A stretch of 64,000 nucleotides of DNA from DASUUI01 sp964577965 (GCA_964577965.1 CAZOAT010000002.1:7881-71880); one strand, 5' to 3'. Shown: positions 1 to 9,092, counted from the stretch's first letter. Numbers and translations: made by a program. The notes: generated by a model from the letters alone, not told the origin.

Positions 1-1077
1 GAGCCGGCGCAGGGCCGGTACGCACGCGCCTCCTTCCGGAGCAGCAAAGATCCCTTCGGTCCGCGCCAGCTCCCTTGCTCCCGCGATCAGCTCGGAGTCA
101 GCTACCGCCACTGCGGTGCCGCCGGAGGCGCGTACGGCGTCGAGGATGAGGAAGTCGCCGATCGCCCGGGGAACGCGCAGTCCCCCGGCGCACGTCTGCG
201 CATCGGGAAACTCCGTCGCGAACCGCTCGCCCTTGTCGAATGCGCGAACGATGGGAGCACAGGTCTCCGACTGCACGACTATCATCCGCGGTCGCTCTGC
301 TCCGATCCAGCCCAGCGCCTCCATCTCGGCGAACGCCTTCCACATTCCGATCAGTCCGGTGCCGCCACCGGTAGGGTACACGATGGCATCCGGGAGGCTC
401 CAGGCCAACTGCTCGGCGAGCTCGTAGCCGAGTGTCTTCTTCCCCTCGACACGATACGGCTCCCTGAGCGTCGCGACGTCGAACCACCCTTCCTCCTCCT
501 TGCGCCTCGCGACTTCTGCCGCACAGTCGGTGATGAGCCCGTCAATCAGCGTCACGCTGGCACCGGCGACTTCGCACTCGAGACGATTGGCCACAGGCGT
601 GTCGGCGGGCATGAAGATGTAGACTGGAATCCCGGCGAGTGCGCCATATGCGGCCAGAGCGCTCGCGGCGTTTCCGGCGGATGGCGTAGCGAGTGCGGTG
701 ATGCCGAGTTCCTTCGCCATGGACACTGCCGCTGCCATCCCGCGGGCCTTGAAGCTGAGCGTCGGATTCTGCGACTCGTCCTTCACGTACAACTCGCGTA
801 TGCCGAGTGACGCGCCGAGCGCACGCGCGGGAAGCAGTGGGGTGAATCCCTCGCCGAGCGTGGTAATGCTTGCCTCGTTGCGCGGCGGCAGGACCTCGCG
901 GTAGCGCCACATGCTGGAGCCACGCCAGCGGAGCGCCTCACGCGTAAGCGCGCGACCCGCACGGACCAGATCGTAGCGCACGAGCAGTGGCTTTCCGCAC
1001 GCGGTACACGTGGTGTGAATGCTCCCGGGCTCATACGCGGTGCTGCACGCTCCGCACTCGAGGTGCGTTACGTACAC
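1..1077 (-). CDS. thrC: Threonine synthase, C-terminus cut by window edge
   Basis: PLP enzyme that converts O-phosphohomoserine to threonine in the cytoplasm. 359 codons are visible and the frame runs off the left edge. Two CxxC pairs (C8/C11 and C24/C27) form the small zinc-ribbon-like N-terminus seen in many threonine synthases. The PLP lysine is expected at about K110 in NPTLSFKARG, followed by PSAGNAASAL near residues 132-141, a typical fold-type II phosphate-contact loop. The start is taken as GTG at 1077: an in-frame stop lies 63 nt upstream and no ATG lies between. It sits 25 nt after queE and is probably cotranscribed. Threonine synthase is favoured over cysteate synthase because of its length and motif set, but the missing C-terminus leaves a little doubt. 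Confidence 0.88.
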   Translation of the reverse strand, partial: MYVTHLECGACSTAYEPGSIHTTCTACGKPLLVRYDLVRAGRALTREALRWRGSSMWRYREVLPPRNEASITTLGEGFTPLLPARALGASLGIRELYVKDESQNPTLSFKARGMAAAVSMAKELGITALATPSAGNAASALAAYGALAGIPVYIFMPADTPVANRLECEVAGASVTLIDGLITDCAAEVARRKEEEGWFDVATLREPYRVEGKKTLGYELAEQLAWSLPDAIVYPTGGGTGLIGMWKAFAEMEALGWIGAERPRMIVVQSETCAPIVRAFDKGERFATEFPDAQTCAGGLRVPRAIGDFLILDAVRASGGTAVAVADSELIAGARELARTEGIFAAPEGGACVPALRRL

Positions 1078-1102
1078 TGCAGCCGGGTCGAAACCATTGG
1101 GC

Positions 1103-1735
1103 TCAACGGAGCCCGAGAAGCTTGTGCGTCTGCATGCTCAGGTGCCAGCGCGGGTGGGCCAGGCAATATGCGACCGCTGCCCGCGTGTTCGCCTCGAGGT
1201 CCGGGCCGTCCATCGGCTGGAGATAGAAGTGCCGGAAGTCGAGTGAGGCGAACCGCTCCGGCGGCGCATCCCTCTGCGGATACACCAGCTTGAGCTCGTC
1301 GCCGGAGGTCTGGACCAGCGGTGCGCGCGCCTTGGGACTGATGCAGATCCAGTCAAGCGTAAGTGGAGCGGGACGCGTTCCGTTCGACTCGACCGCGACC
1401 TGAAAGCCGCGCGCCTGGAGCGCAGCTATCGCCGCCTGATCGAGTTGAAGCAGCGGCTCGCCGCCTGTGCAGACGACGTACGGGTGGCCGTCGCTTACCG
1501 TCGGCCATGCTGCTGCGACGGCGTCCGCGAGCGACTGCGGCGTCTCGAACCGCCCACCGTCCGGGCCGACTCCGACGAAATCGGTGTCGCAGAAGTCGCA
1601 GATGGCGGTCGCTCTGTCCTGCTCGCGGCCCGTCCACAGGTTGCAGCCGGCAAAGCGGCAGAAAACCGCGGCACGCCCGGTGTGGGCGCCCTCTCCCTGC
1701 AGGGTGTAGAAGATCTCCTTGACCGTGTACGTCAC
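1103..1735 (-). CDS. queE: 7-carboxy-7-deazaguanine synthase (radical SAM)
   Basis: Radical SAM enzyme that contracts 6-carboxy-tetrahydropterin to 7-carboxy-7-deazaguanine, feeding queuosine and other deazaguanine nucleosides. The N-terminal signature EIFYTLQGEG and the later CTGGEPLLQ are family hallmarks. The cluster cysteines are C31, C46 and C49, spaced CX14CX2C instead of the usual CX3CX2C, as in the known insert-containing QueE subgroup. The 210 residues match the family length. The start overlaps the end of queC by 4 nt, so the two are translationally coupled, and together they cover two steps of the pathway. QueD is not in the window. Confidence 0.95.
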   Translation of the reverse strand: MTYTVKEIFYTLQGEGAHTGRAAVFCRFAGCNLWTGREQDRATAICDFCDTDFVGVGPDGGRFETPQSLADAVAAAWPTVSDGHPYVVCTGGEPLLQLDQAAIAALQARGFQVAVESNGTRPAPLTLDWICISPKARAPLVQTSGDELKLVYPQRDAPPERFASLDFRHFYLQPMDGPDLEANTRAAVAYCLAHPRWHLSMQTHKLLGLR

Positions 1736-2460
1736 GGCCGGGCTTCCTGCTCGAGTGCCGCAAAGTCGGCGTACCGTGCCGGGTCGGCGACACCCGCCTC
1801 GGAAAACCCCCGAAGCCGCAACTGGCAGGCGTCACACCGGCCGCACGCCTCTCCCGATGTGCCCGGATCGTAGCAGCTCACCGTCTGCGCGTAGTCCACA
1901 CCGAGTGAGAGGCCGAGCTGGATTATCTCACGCTTGGTGAGATCGATGAGTGGAGTACGCACGCGGATCTGCATAGCGTTCTCGGTGCCAGTCCGCGTCC
2001 CGAGCCTTGCCACTCTCTCGAATGCTTCTATGAACTCGGGTCGGCAGTCCGGATAGCCGCTGTAGTCGAGGGCATTCACTCCGATGAAGATGTCGGCCGC
2101 CGCGATCACCTCGGCCCACGCAAGCCCGAGCGAGAGCAGGATCGTGTTGCGCGCGGGCACGTAGGTGACGGGAACGCCGGTGCGGTCGGGAGCTTCGTCT
2201 CGTGGCACACCGATCGTTTCGTCAGTCAATGCCGACCCGCCGAACGTTCGGAGGTCGAGCTCCACGATCTTGTGGGCTTCGACCCGCCAGACGGACGCAA
2301 CCTCGCACGCAGCCTGCAACTCCTGTTCGTGACGCTGGCCATAGCGCACGGTCAGGGCGTGCACGCGATACCCTTCGGCGCTTGCCACCGCGAGAGCCGT
2401 CGTCGAGTCGAGTCCACCGCTCAGAAGCACAACCGCGGCCTTACTGTGTATTTCGGTCAT
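1732..2460 (-). CDS. queC: 7-cyano-7-deazaguanine synthase
   Basis: ATP-dependent amidotransferase-like ligase that turns 7-carboxy-7-deazaguanine plus ammonia into preQ0. The PP-loop SGGLDST lies at residues 14-20. The zinc site is the cysteine set in SCYDPGTSGEACGRCDAC near the C-terminus, and PARNTILLSLGLAWAE and GVNALDYSGYPDCRPE are strongly conserved. Full length at 242 residues. It is followed by queE with a 4-nt overlap. The 153 nt upstream (2461-2613) hold no gene; a promoter could lie there, but I saw no convincing boxes and no preQ1 aptamer. Confidence 0.96.
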   Translation of the reverse strand: MTEIHSKAAVVLLSGGLDSTTALAVASAEGYRVHALTVRYGQRHEQELQAACEVASVWRVEAHKIVELDLRTFGGSALTDETIGVPRDEAPDRTGVPVTYVPARNTILLSLGLAWAEVIAAADIFIGVNALDYSGYPDCRPEFIEAFERVARLGTRTGTENAMQIRVRTPLIDLTKREIIQLGLSLGVDYAQTVSCYDPGTSGEACGRCDACQLRLRGFSEAGVADPARYADFAALEQEARP

Positions 2461-2613
2461 CCACCGAAAGCTAGCGTTCCAGGCAGACGCGTAAGGGCAG
2501 GCGGCTCAACATCGGGCGAGGTTCGGAGCCAGTCGGCGACGCTGAGTGATGAACAGGCGGCGACCGTTGCGGAGTGGCTCGGCGGGCTGGCTGAAAGCAG
2601 CGCCGGCGGCGCG

Positions 2614-3063
2614 TCAGGGCGAGCCTTTCCTGAGCTCAGGGTCGAATGAGAGGTCGGCTGGCCTGAGCTGACAGTGCTCGCCACAGCCAAGATGATAGCG
2701 GCTGCGGGCGAACCATCGGTAGGCCTTCTCCGCGATCACTCTGACGAACGGGATTCTGAAGATCCACGAGATCCACCGGCCGCGGGGGAGGACGGTCAGG
2801 AGCTGCTCGACAGCCGCCGCGCCCTGCCAGGTTCGACCGTCGCTGGCGCGTATGAGCTGCAACGATTCAGCATATGCTCTGTCGGGGATCCAGGGGAATC
2901 GTGCACGAACGCCCTGCTGCTGCGATGGCACAATCTGGAAACAGTCCCGACTGTCCCACCTGGCGAGCATCCGCGTCAGGCGGCCACACACCCGGCAGTC
3001 GCCGTCGTACACGACTGTGTAGGCACTGCGGATGGAGTCTTCCGAGAGCGGTGAGATCTTCAC
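2614..3063 (-). CDS. DCC-family thiol-disulfide oxidoreductase-like protein (DUF393)
   Basis: A 149-residue member of the DCC family, small thioredoxin-like proteins named after the motif DxxCxxC. Here YDGDCRVCGRL places the cysteine pair at C23 and C26. A second cysteine pair sits near the C-terminus in HLGCGEHCQL. No signal peptide is seen, so it is probably cytoplasmic. The family has no firmly established substrate. The start is taken as GTG at 3063, just downstream of the aguA stop; an in-frame extension exists upstream but lies inside aguA and has shadow-like composition. It is probably cotranscribed with aguA. Confidence 0.75.
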   Translation of the reverse strand: MKISPLSEDSIRSAYTVVYDGDCRVCGRLTRMLARWDSRDCFQIVPSQQQGVRARFPWIPDRAYAESLQLIRASDGRTWQGAAAVEQLLTVLPRGRWISWIFRIPFVRVIAEKAYRWFARSRYHLGCGEHCQLRPADLSFDPELRKGSP

Positions 3064-3083
3064 GCGCCCGGGATGTGCAAGGG

Positions 3084-4106
3084 TTACACCGGAGCAGGCT
3101 GCTGCTGTGTGAGGCAATGCAGTGTTCCGAGCCCCCACACGAGGTTCACGGCGTGGATGCCGATCACGTCTCGGTCGGGGAAGGCCGCGGCGATGATCTC
3201 GAGTGCCTCTCGGTCTGCCGGGTCGTTGAATGTCGGAACCAGCACCGCGCCGTTGCACACGTAGAAATTGGCGTAGCTGGCTGGGAGGCGCTCGCCGCGC
3301 ATCATCACCGCTCGCGGGAACGGGAGTAACACGATTTTGAACGAGCTCGCACCGGATGCCAGCTCGAGGCGCCTGAGGTTGTCGGCAGAGCGCTCGTGGT
3401 TCGGGTCAGCGGGGTCCCCCTCGTGCGCGAGGAGAACGGTCCCGCCCGGAGCGAAGCGGGCGATGTCGTCCACGTGGCCGTGGGTGTCGTCGCCGATGGC
3501 TCCCTCCCCCAGCCAGATTGTGCGCGAGATTCCGAGATAATCCGCGAACGCACGCTCGTAGTCGGCACGGGTGAGGTCCGGGTTGCGCACCTGCACGTCG
3601 GTGAGGAGCCATTCCTCGGTGACGAGGAGGGCACCGCTGCCGTCAGCGTCAATGCCTCCTCCCTCCAGAATGAGCCGTCCGCCGTCACCGCGGGCCGGCT
3701 TCTCGAGCGGGAGTCCTGTGATATCCGCAATCGCACCGCCCACGAGTGTGTCGCGCGAATAGTTGTCGTACTTGGCCCAGGCGTTGAATCCCCAGTTCAT
3801 CCACTCCACCGAACCGTCGCCCCGAATCACACCTGTCGGAGCGGAATCGCGGAGCCAGACCCGGTCGGTGGGGACTTCATGCAGGCGGTAGCGGTCAGGA
3901 TCCACATGGTGCGCATGGAGGTGATCGAGCGCCGACTCCCGCACCGCGGCATCGTTGCAGATGATCTCTACCGGCTCGTACCGGTGGAGCACGCGTACGA
4001 TCTCGGCGTAGTCCCAGCGGACCGCGTCGAGTTTCCCGGGCCAGTCCGGCTCGTGATGCGGCCAGGCGATCCACGTCGCGGCGTGCGGCTCCCACTCCGC
4101 CGGCAT
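3084..4106 (-). CDS. aguA: Agmatine deiminase
   Basis: Hydrolyses agmatine to N-carbamoylputrescine and ammonia, in the cytoplasm. It belongs to the peptidylarginine-deiminase-like family. The N-terminal signature MPAEWEPHAATWIAWPH, the central LEGGGIDADG and GDDTHGHVDD segments, and the nucleophilic cysteine in GLGTLHC (C331, 10 residues from the end) are all present. The 340 residues are close to the family norm. It lies 19 nt downstream of aguB, which acts on its product, so the pair makes putrescine from agmatine. The arginine decarboxylase that would supply agmatine is not in the window. Confidence 0.93.
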   Translation of the reverse strand: MPAEWEPHAATWIAWPHHEPDWPGKLDAVRWDYAEIVRVLHRYEPVEIICNDAAVRESALDHLHAHHVDPDRYRLHEVPTDRVWLRDSAPTGVIRGDGSVEWMNWGFNAWAKYDNYSRDTLVGGAIADITGLPLEKPARGDGGRLILEGGGIDADGSGALLVTEEWLLTDVQVRNPDLTRADYERAFADYLGISRTIWLGEGAIGDDTHGHVDDIARFAPGGTVLLAHEGDPADPNHERSADNLRRLELASGASSFKIVLLPFPRAVMMRGERLPASYANFYVCNGAVLVPTFNDPADREALEIIAAAFPDRDVIGIHAVNLVWGLGTLHCLTQQQPAPV

Positions 4107-4125
4107 CCGGCGGTCGGCGCTCAGA

Positions 4126-5046
4126 TCAGACGCCCAGGTAGCGGTTCAGGATCGGCGCGTATGCGTCGATCCGGCGGTCGCGGAGGAACGGCCAGTTGCG
4201 CCTGGTCTCCTCGATCACGCGGGGATCGCACGTCGCCACAACGACCTCCGGCCCGCCGCCTGCTTCGGCGATCATCCGGCCGAACGGATCGCTGACGAAA
4301 GAATGACCGAAGAACTCGATTCCCTCGGTGCCCGCCTCATCCTCGTGTCCCACGCGGTTTACCGCGGCGACGTACACGCCGTTGGAGATCGCGTGCGCGC
4401 GCTGGGTGGTCTGCCACGCCTGCACCTGAGCTTCTCCGGTCTCGGCCTTCTCAGCCGGGTGCCAGCCGATGGCCGTCGGATAAAAGAGAACCTGAGCCCC
4501 GAGCAGGCTTGTGATCCTGGCGGCCTCCGGATACCACTGATCCCAGCAGATCAGAACGCCGATGGTCGCGTACCGTGTCTTCCAGACCCGGAACCCGCCG
4601 GAGCCGCGGTGCGCTCCCTCGTGGGTGAGATGGGAATCACCGGGGGTGAAATAGAACTTCTCATTGAACAGCGGATCGTCCGGGATGTGCATCTTGCGAT
4701 ACACGCCGAGCAGCTCGCCGCCGGCGTCGATCACTGCGGCCGAGTTGCGGTAAACGCCGGCGGCCTGGCGCTCGAAGATGGGAACGATGATTGCCACTTC
4801 GAGATCGCGCGCTGTGTCCTGAAGCCGCTGGACTGTCGGGCCCGGGATCGGCTCGGCGAGGTCGAACCGCTCGGCGCGCTGCGCCTTGCAGAAGTAGGGT
4901 GCGTTGAACAGTTCCTGCAGGCAGATGATCTGCGCACCCCGAGCGGCGGCGTCGTGGACGCGCTGTACCGCGTGCTCCAGATTCGCGGCGAGATCTTCGC
5001 CAACGGTTTCCTGAACGAGTCCAACTGTGAACGGTGAAGCTGTCAT
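4126..5046 (-). CDS. aguB: N-carbamoylputrescine amidase
   Basis: Nitrilase-superfamily amidase that splits N-carbamoylputrescine to putrescine, CO2 and ammonia. The Glu-Lys-Cys triad is visible as E45 (QELFNAPYF), K118 (YRKMHIPDD) and C167 (LICWDQWYPEAAR), and EGIEFFGHSF is also typical of this subfamily. 306 residues, full length. It is the first gene of the minus-strand run aguB-aguA-DCC and starts 81 nt from the divergent gene at 5128, so a promoter should lie in 5047-5127, although no clear boxes stand out. The adjacent agmatine deiminase makes the substrate assignment strong. Confidence 0.94.
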   Translation of the reverse strand: MTASPFTVGLVQETVGEDLAANLEHAVQRVHDAAARGAQIICLQELFNAPYFCKAQRAERFDLAEPIPGPTVQRLQDTARDLEVAIIVPIFERQAAGVYRNSAAVIDAGGELLGVYRKMHIPDDPLFNEKFYFTPGDSHLTHEGAHRGSGGFRVWKTRYATIGVLICWDQWYPEAARITSLLGAQVLFYPTAIGWHPAEKAETGEAQVQAWQTTQRAHAISNGVYVAAVNRVGHEDEAGTEGIEFFGHSFVSDPFGRMIAEAGGGPEVVVATCDPRVIEETRRNWPFLRDRRIDAYAPILNRYLGV

Positions 5047-5127
5047 CTCATGGGCTGCTGGTCAGATCGTGATCCGGGCACGCGCCGAAGCGAATTGTAG
5101 ACATCCTCACTCCGATATCCAACAATC

Positions 5128-5694
5128 ATGAAAGAGACTCCAGTGAGCGGCGACCGCCGCACGCGACGCGCCAGCCTCCATAACGCATTCCGCGCAGTGA
5201 AGGCGCGTCAGGCCGACCAGCGGACTCCGATGGGCCGGGTTGCCGAGAGGCTGACCCAGATTGCCAGCAGCACCTGGTTCTTCTGGCTGCATGTCGTCTG
5301 GTTCGCGCTCTGGATAGGGTGGAATGCCGGGGTGGCTGATCGCGCCTTCGATCCGTTCCCATTCGGCCTCCTGACGATGATAGTGTCGCTCGAGGCCATC
5401 TTTCTCGCCACTTTCGTCCTCATGACCCAGCAGCGGGAAGCCGGGATTGCGGAGCTGCGGGAGGAGCTGACGCTGCAGGTGAACCTGCGCATCGAGGAAG
5501 AGGTCACAAAGACGCTGCAACTGGTCGCCGGGCTGTATACTCGACTGGGGCAGACGATGGCGCAGGACACCGAGCTGGAACGGATGCTCGAGCCGCTTGA
5601 CGCGGCGGCGATCGAGCGGGAAGTGACATCCCAGCTGAACGAGGCAGCACGCCAGCATCCTCGTCTTGCACGGGCGTGGAAGCGGACCAGATAA
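5128..5694 (+). CDS. DUF1003 membrane protein
   Basis: A 188-residue protein of the DUF1003 family, function unknown. After a basic N-terminus (residues 1-40) there are two membrane segments: about 48-68 (FFWLHVVWFALWIGWN) and 78-98, separated by the family signature FDPFPFGLL. LMTQQREA then leads into a helical, probably coiled-coil, cytoplasmic tail. The N-terminal DRRTRRASLHN looks nucleic-acid- or lipid-binding only in being basic. It is divergent from aguB and 116 nt upstream of the sugar operon, so it may be the first gene of that transcript or a separate unit. Confidence 0.85.
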   Translation: MKETPVSGDRRTRRASLHNAFRAVKARQADQRTPMGRVAERLTQIASSTWFFWLHVVWFALWIGWNAGVADRAFDPFPFGLLTMIVSLEAIFLATFVLMTQQREAGIAELREELTLQVNLRIEEEVTKTLQLVAGLYTRLGQTMAQDTELERMLEPLDAAAIEREVTSQLNEAARQHPRLARAWKRTR

Positions 5695-5810
5695 TCCCGT
5701 TCTCGAATAACGCAGTTGTTGCTGATATCCGAGGCTGGGATGGGAGCAGTGGAGACAATGGTTCAAGGTTTGCAAAAACGGATGCTCACCTAACGGAGAC
5801 CTTCACACAC

Positions 5811-6923
5811 ATGCGGCCACTGGTGTTGGTAACCGGAGGCGCGGGGTTCATTGGATCGCACGTGGCCGACGAACTCCTCGCTTCCGGATACAGGGTTCGT
5901 GCGCTCGACATCCTGGCGGAACAGGTCCACGGTGCCGGCGTGTCCCGGCCTGACTATCTGCATGCCGACGTCGAGCTCGTAGTCGGGGACATAGCGGACA
6001 GGGAGATCGTCCGCCACTCGCTGGCCGGCGTGGATGCGGTGCTCCATCTCGCCGCGGCGGTCGGTGTCGGCCAGAGCATGTACGAGATCGAGCACTACAC
6101 GCGAGTCAACAACATGGGGACGGCGGTGCTGCTTCAGGCGCTGGTTGACCGTCCGGTACGCAGGCTCGTCGTGGCGTCCAGCATGAGCATCTACGGCGAA
6201 GGGCTTTATCGTCGCAGCGACGGCACCTCCGTGCCTGCGGCTTCGCGAACTCAGGCGCAGCTGCGTCAGGGCAGATGGGAGCCGCTGGATGAGGAGGGCG
6301 AGCCGCTCGACCCCGCTCCCACTCCAGAATCGAAACCACCTTCCCTGGAATCGCTCTACGCCCTGTCCAAGTACGATCAGGAGAGAATGTGCCTGGTTTT
6401 GGGCCGCGCCTACGGTATTCCCACCGTGGCACTCCGGCTCTTCAACGTGTACGGCACGCGGCAGGCGCTGTCTAACCCATATACCGGCGTTCTTGCGATT
6501 TTCGCATCGCGACTGCTCAACGGGAAGGCGCCGCTGGTGTTCGAGGGCGGCGGGCAGCGGCGGGATTTCGTGCACGTTCGGGATGTCGCGCGGGCCTTTC
6601 GTCTTGCGCTCGAGTCGGACGTCGCCGATGAGGTGTTCAACATCGGCAGCGGACGAAACTGCACGGTCGCGGAGATCGCCGAGCGACTTGCAAAGGTCCT
6701 GGGTAAGTCCGAGACGGCAGAGATTACGGGCAAGTTCAGAATCGGCGACATCCGCCACTGCTTCGCCGATATCTCCCAGGCTCGCGACGTCCTGGCGTAC
6801 GAGCCGCAGGTGGAGTTCGATGCGGGCCTGGCCGAGCTCGCCGAGTGGCTGAGTCGGCAGACGGCAGTTGATCGTGCCGAGCAGGCGAGCGCGGAGCTCG
6901 CCCAGAGGGGACTGAGCGCATGA
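5811..6923 (+). CDS. NAD-dependent nucleotide-sugar epimerase/dehydratase (extended SDR)
   Basis: Extended short-chain dehydrogenase, probably acting on a dTDP- or GDP-deoxysugar. The Rossmann motif TGGAGFIG is at residues 8-15, and the catalytic Y183xxxK187 lies in YALSKYDQE. The insert around ASSMSIYGEGLYRR and the TPESKPPSLES stretch before the active site resemble dTDP-L-rhamnose 4-epimerase-type enzymes, but the exact substrate is a guess. The start is the ATG at 5811, preceded by a GGAG box; the in-frame extension upstream has no SDR sequence. 370 residues. The stop overlaps the next gene by 4 nt. It is the first gene of the eleven-gene glycoconjugate operon. Confidence 0.88.
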   Translation: MRPLVLVTGGAGFIGSHVADELLASGYRVRALDILAEQVHGAGVSRPDYLHADVELVVGDIADREIVRHSLAGVDAVLHLAAAVGVGQSMYEIEHYTRVNNMGTAVLLQALVDRPVRRLVVASSMSIYGEGLYRRSDGTSVPAASRTQAQLRQGRWEPLDEEGEPLDPAPTPESKPPSLESLYALSKYDQERMCLVLGRAYGIPTVALRLFNVYGTRQALSNPYTGVLAIFASRLLNGKAPLVFEGGGQRRDFVHVRDVARAFRLALESDVADEVFNIGSGRNCTVAEIAERLAKVLGKSETAEITGKFRIGDIRHCFADISQARDVLAYEPQVEFDAGLAELAEWLSRQTAVDRAEQASAELAQRGLSA

Positions 6924-8095
6924 TCTTCACGCCGCGCGTGCACGATCATGAGCTCTCGCGTCCGCCGCGCCGTGAGGGAGTGGACGACCGCCCGGTGGTA
7001 ATAACCGGTGGCGCGGGTTTCGTCGGCTGCAACCTCGCCGCGCGCCTCCTCGGCGCTGGGCGACCCGTCGTGATTTTCGACAACATCTCCCGGCCCGGCG
7101 TGCGTGGCAATGTGGCCTGGCTGCGGGAGCGCTTCGGACGGCGATTCGAGCTTGAGGTCGCTGACGTGCGCGACCGGGAAGCGGTCTTCTCCTCCGTATA
7201 TGGCGCGTCTGCAGTCTTCCACCTCGCCGCTCAGGTGGCGGTCACCGCCAGCCTCACCGATCCGGTGGAGGACTTCTGCATAAACACAGTCGGAACGCTG
7301 AACGTGCTCGAAGCGCTGAGGGCGCAGGCCCAGCCGCCGCCGCTCATCTATACCTCGACCAACAAGGTGTACGGCGATCTCGAAGACGTGACACTGCGGC
7401 GCAGCGATCGCCGATATCAGCCCGCCGATGCGCGCATCGCGTTTACCGGTATCGGAGAGGATCGGCCGCTCGATTTCCACAGTCCCTACGGATGCTCCAA
7501 AGGCGCCGCTGACCAGTATGTGCACGACTACGCCCGCTCCTATGGCCTGCGCACGGTGGTGTTCCGGATGAGTTGCATATACGGGCCCCATCAATACGGC
7601 AATGAAGACCAGGGGTGGCTAGCGCACTTCCTCATCAGCGCCATGCGTGGCGATCCGATCATGATCTACGGCGACGGCCGGCAGGTGCGGGACGCGTTAT
7701 TCGTTGACGATCTGGTGGATGCGCTGTTGCTGGCGGAGCGCCACGTCGATCGCATTGCCGGTCAGGCCTTCAACATTGGCGGTGGTCCGGGGAACACCAT
7801 CAGCCTGGTCGAGCTGCTGGATCGCATCGAGGCGCTGACGGGAGACCGCCCGGATGTGGCGATGCACGGCTGGCGCCCCGGCGACCAGCGCTACTACGTC
7901 TCGGATACGAGGAAGTTCGAGTCGGCCACAGGCTGGGTGCCGCGCGTGAACCTGGAAACTGGGATCCGGCAGTTGCACGAGTGGCTTACAGCTGTTCTGG
8001 AAGCCGATGGCGTTCATCCCATCTGGCCGGTACCTGCAAACGCGCTGATGCGCACAGTCGCTGACAGTGGCCTGGCAGCTGAAAGCGCCCGGTGA
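6920..8095 (+). CDS. CDP-paratose 2-epimerase-like SDR
   Basis: Second extended SDR of the operon. An N-terminal tail of about 25 residues precedes TGGAGFVG (29-36). TSTNKVYGD is at 145-153 and the catalytic Y190xxxK194 lies in SPYGCSKGAADQY. The SPYGCSKGAADQYV and DQGWLAHF signatures are those of CDP-paratose/tyvelose 2-epimerase-type enzymes, which invert C2 of a CDP-dideoxyhexose. The real substrate cannot be read from sequence, and no CDP-sugar synthesis genes are visible. 391 residues. Coupled to the preceding epimerase by an ATGA overlap; its end overlaps the next gene by 29 nt. Confidence 0.87.
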   Translation: MIFTPRVHDHELSRPPRREGVDDRPVVITGGAGFVGCNLAARLLGAGRPVVIFDNISRPGVRGNVAWLRERFGRRFELEVADVRDREAVFSSVYGASAVFHLAAQVAVTASLTDPVEDFCINTVGTLNVLEALRAQAQPPPLIYTSTNKVYGDLEDVTLRRSDRRYQPADARIAFTGIGEDRPLDFHSPYGCSKGAADQYVHDYARSYGLRTVVFRMSCIYGPHQYGNEDQGWLAHFLISAMRGDPIMIYGDGRQVRDALFVDDLVDALLLAERHVDRIAGQAFNIGGGPGNTISLVELLDRIEALTGDRPDVAMHGWRPGDQRYYVSDTRKFESATGWVPRVNLETGIRQLHEWLTAVLEADGVHPIWPVPANALMRTVADSGLAAESAR

Positions 8096-9092
8096 GCGTG
8101 CGGATCCGCCGGCGATCGTAGCTCACGATCAGTCGTCGGGACGCACCCTCGTCATCGAAGGCCCCCGGCGCGCACGCATCACCGACGTCGGGCTTCCCCG
8201 CCCCCTGGCCGGTGAGGTACGCGTGCAGCTGGAAGGATGCGGCATTTGCGCGTCGAACATCCCCGTGTGGGAAGGGCGAGACTGGTTCACGTATCCGCTC
8301 GATCCGGGTGCCCCGGGACACGAGGGATGGGGGTTTATCGAATCAGCGGGTGAAGGAGTCGATTCGTTGCAGCCAGGCGACCGGGTTGCCGTGCTCTCAC
8401 AACATGCTCTGGCCAGCTTCGACATCGCGCCCGTGGGGAACGTTGTGCCGCTCCCGGCGAAGTTGTCCGGCAGACCGTTTCCCGCCGAGCCGATCGGCTG
8501 CGCGTTCAACGTTCTTCGCCGGAGCGGCGTGGAGCCTGGCCAGGACGTGGCCGTCATCGGCATCGGCTTCCTTGGGGCGATCGTGACGCGGCTCGCAGCG
8601 AATGCGGGCGCACGCGTGATCGCGATCTCGAGACGGGCTTTCGCGCTTGGCGTTGCGCGGGAGTTCGGTGCTGCCGAGACGATTCAACTCGCGGATCACG
8701 CCGGAGTAATTGAGGCCGTACGCGAGCTCACCAACGGCCGCTGGTGCCATCGTGTGATCGAGGCGACTGGACTGCAGTGGCCGTTGGACATTGCCGGTGA
8801 GATCACCGCCGAGCGCGGGCGGCTCGTCGTCGCCGGCTTCCACCAGGATGGACCGCGCCGTGTGAACATGCAGCTGTGGAACTGGCGGGGACTGGACGTC
8901 ATCAATGCGCACGAGCGGGACCCGCGCGAGTACGTGCGCGGAATGAGAGAAGCCGTCGAGGCGGTTGCCCGAGGTGATCTGGACCCCGATCCGCTGTACA
9001 CACACCGCTTTCCATTGGAGCGGGCAGGCGAGGCGCTCGAGATGTCCGCCAGCAGGCCTGATGGCTTCATGAAGGCACTAGTTTGCACGTGA
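8067..9092 (+). CDS. Zinc-type medium-chain dehydrogenase/reductase
   Basis: NAD(P)-dependent medium-chain dehydrogenase of the alcohol/sorbitol dehydrogenase superfamily. The catalytic-zinc region is recognisable in GCGICASN (C58, C61) and GAPGHEGWG (H85, E86), and the nucleotide fold in VAVIGIGFLGAIVTRLA near residues 176-192. The four-cysteine structural-zinc lobe is absent: SQHALASFDIAPVGNVVPLP holds none. The likely role is oxidation or reduction of a sugar or polyol intermediate in this operon. The start is GTG at 8067, inside the preceding gene, because no later start falls before the conserved region. 341 residues. Confidence 0.82.
   Translation: MAWQLKAPGERADPPAIVAHDQSSGRTLVIEGPRRARITDVGLPRPLAGEVRVQLEGCGICASNIPVWEGRDWFTYPLDPGAPGHEGWGFIESAGEGVDSLQPGDRVAVLSQHALASFDIAPVGNVVPLPAKLSGRPFPAEPIGCAFNVLRRSGVEPGQDVAVIGIGFLGAIVTRLAANAGARVIAISRRAFALGVAREFGAAETIQLADHAGVIEAVRELTNGRWCHRVIEATGLQWPLDIAGEITAERGRLVVAGFHQDGPRRVNMQLWNWRGLDVINAHERDPREYVRGMREAVEAVARGDLDPDPLYTHRFPLERAGEALEMSASRPDGFMKALVCT

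Noticed and set aside
2461..2613. preQ1 riboswitch before queC
   Set aside because: I looked for the small H-type pseudoknot and A-rich tail and saw no convincing match.
2457..2690. 77-codon minus-strand frame upstream of queC
   Set aside because: Low-complexity composition, overlaps the end of the DCC gene, no ribosome site or domain.
5107..5775. Minus-strand frame of 222 codons over the DUF1003 gene
   Set aside because: DUF1003 on the plus strand has clear family motifs; the opposite frame has none.
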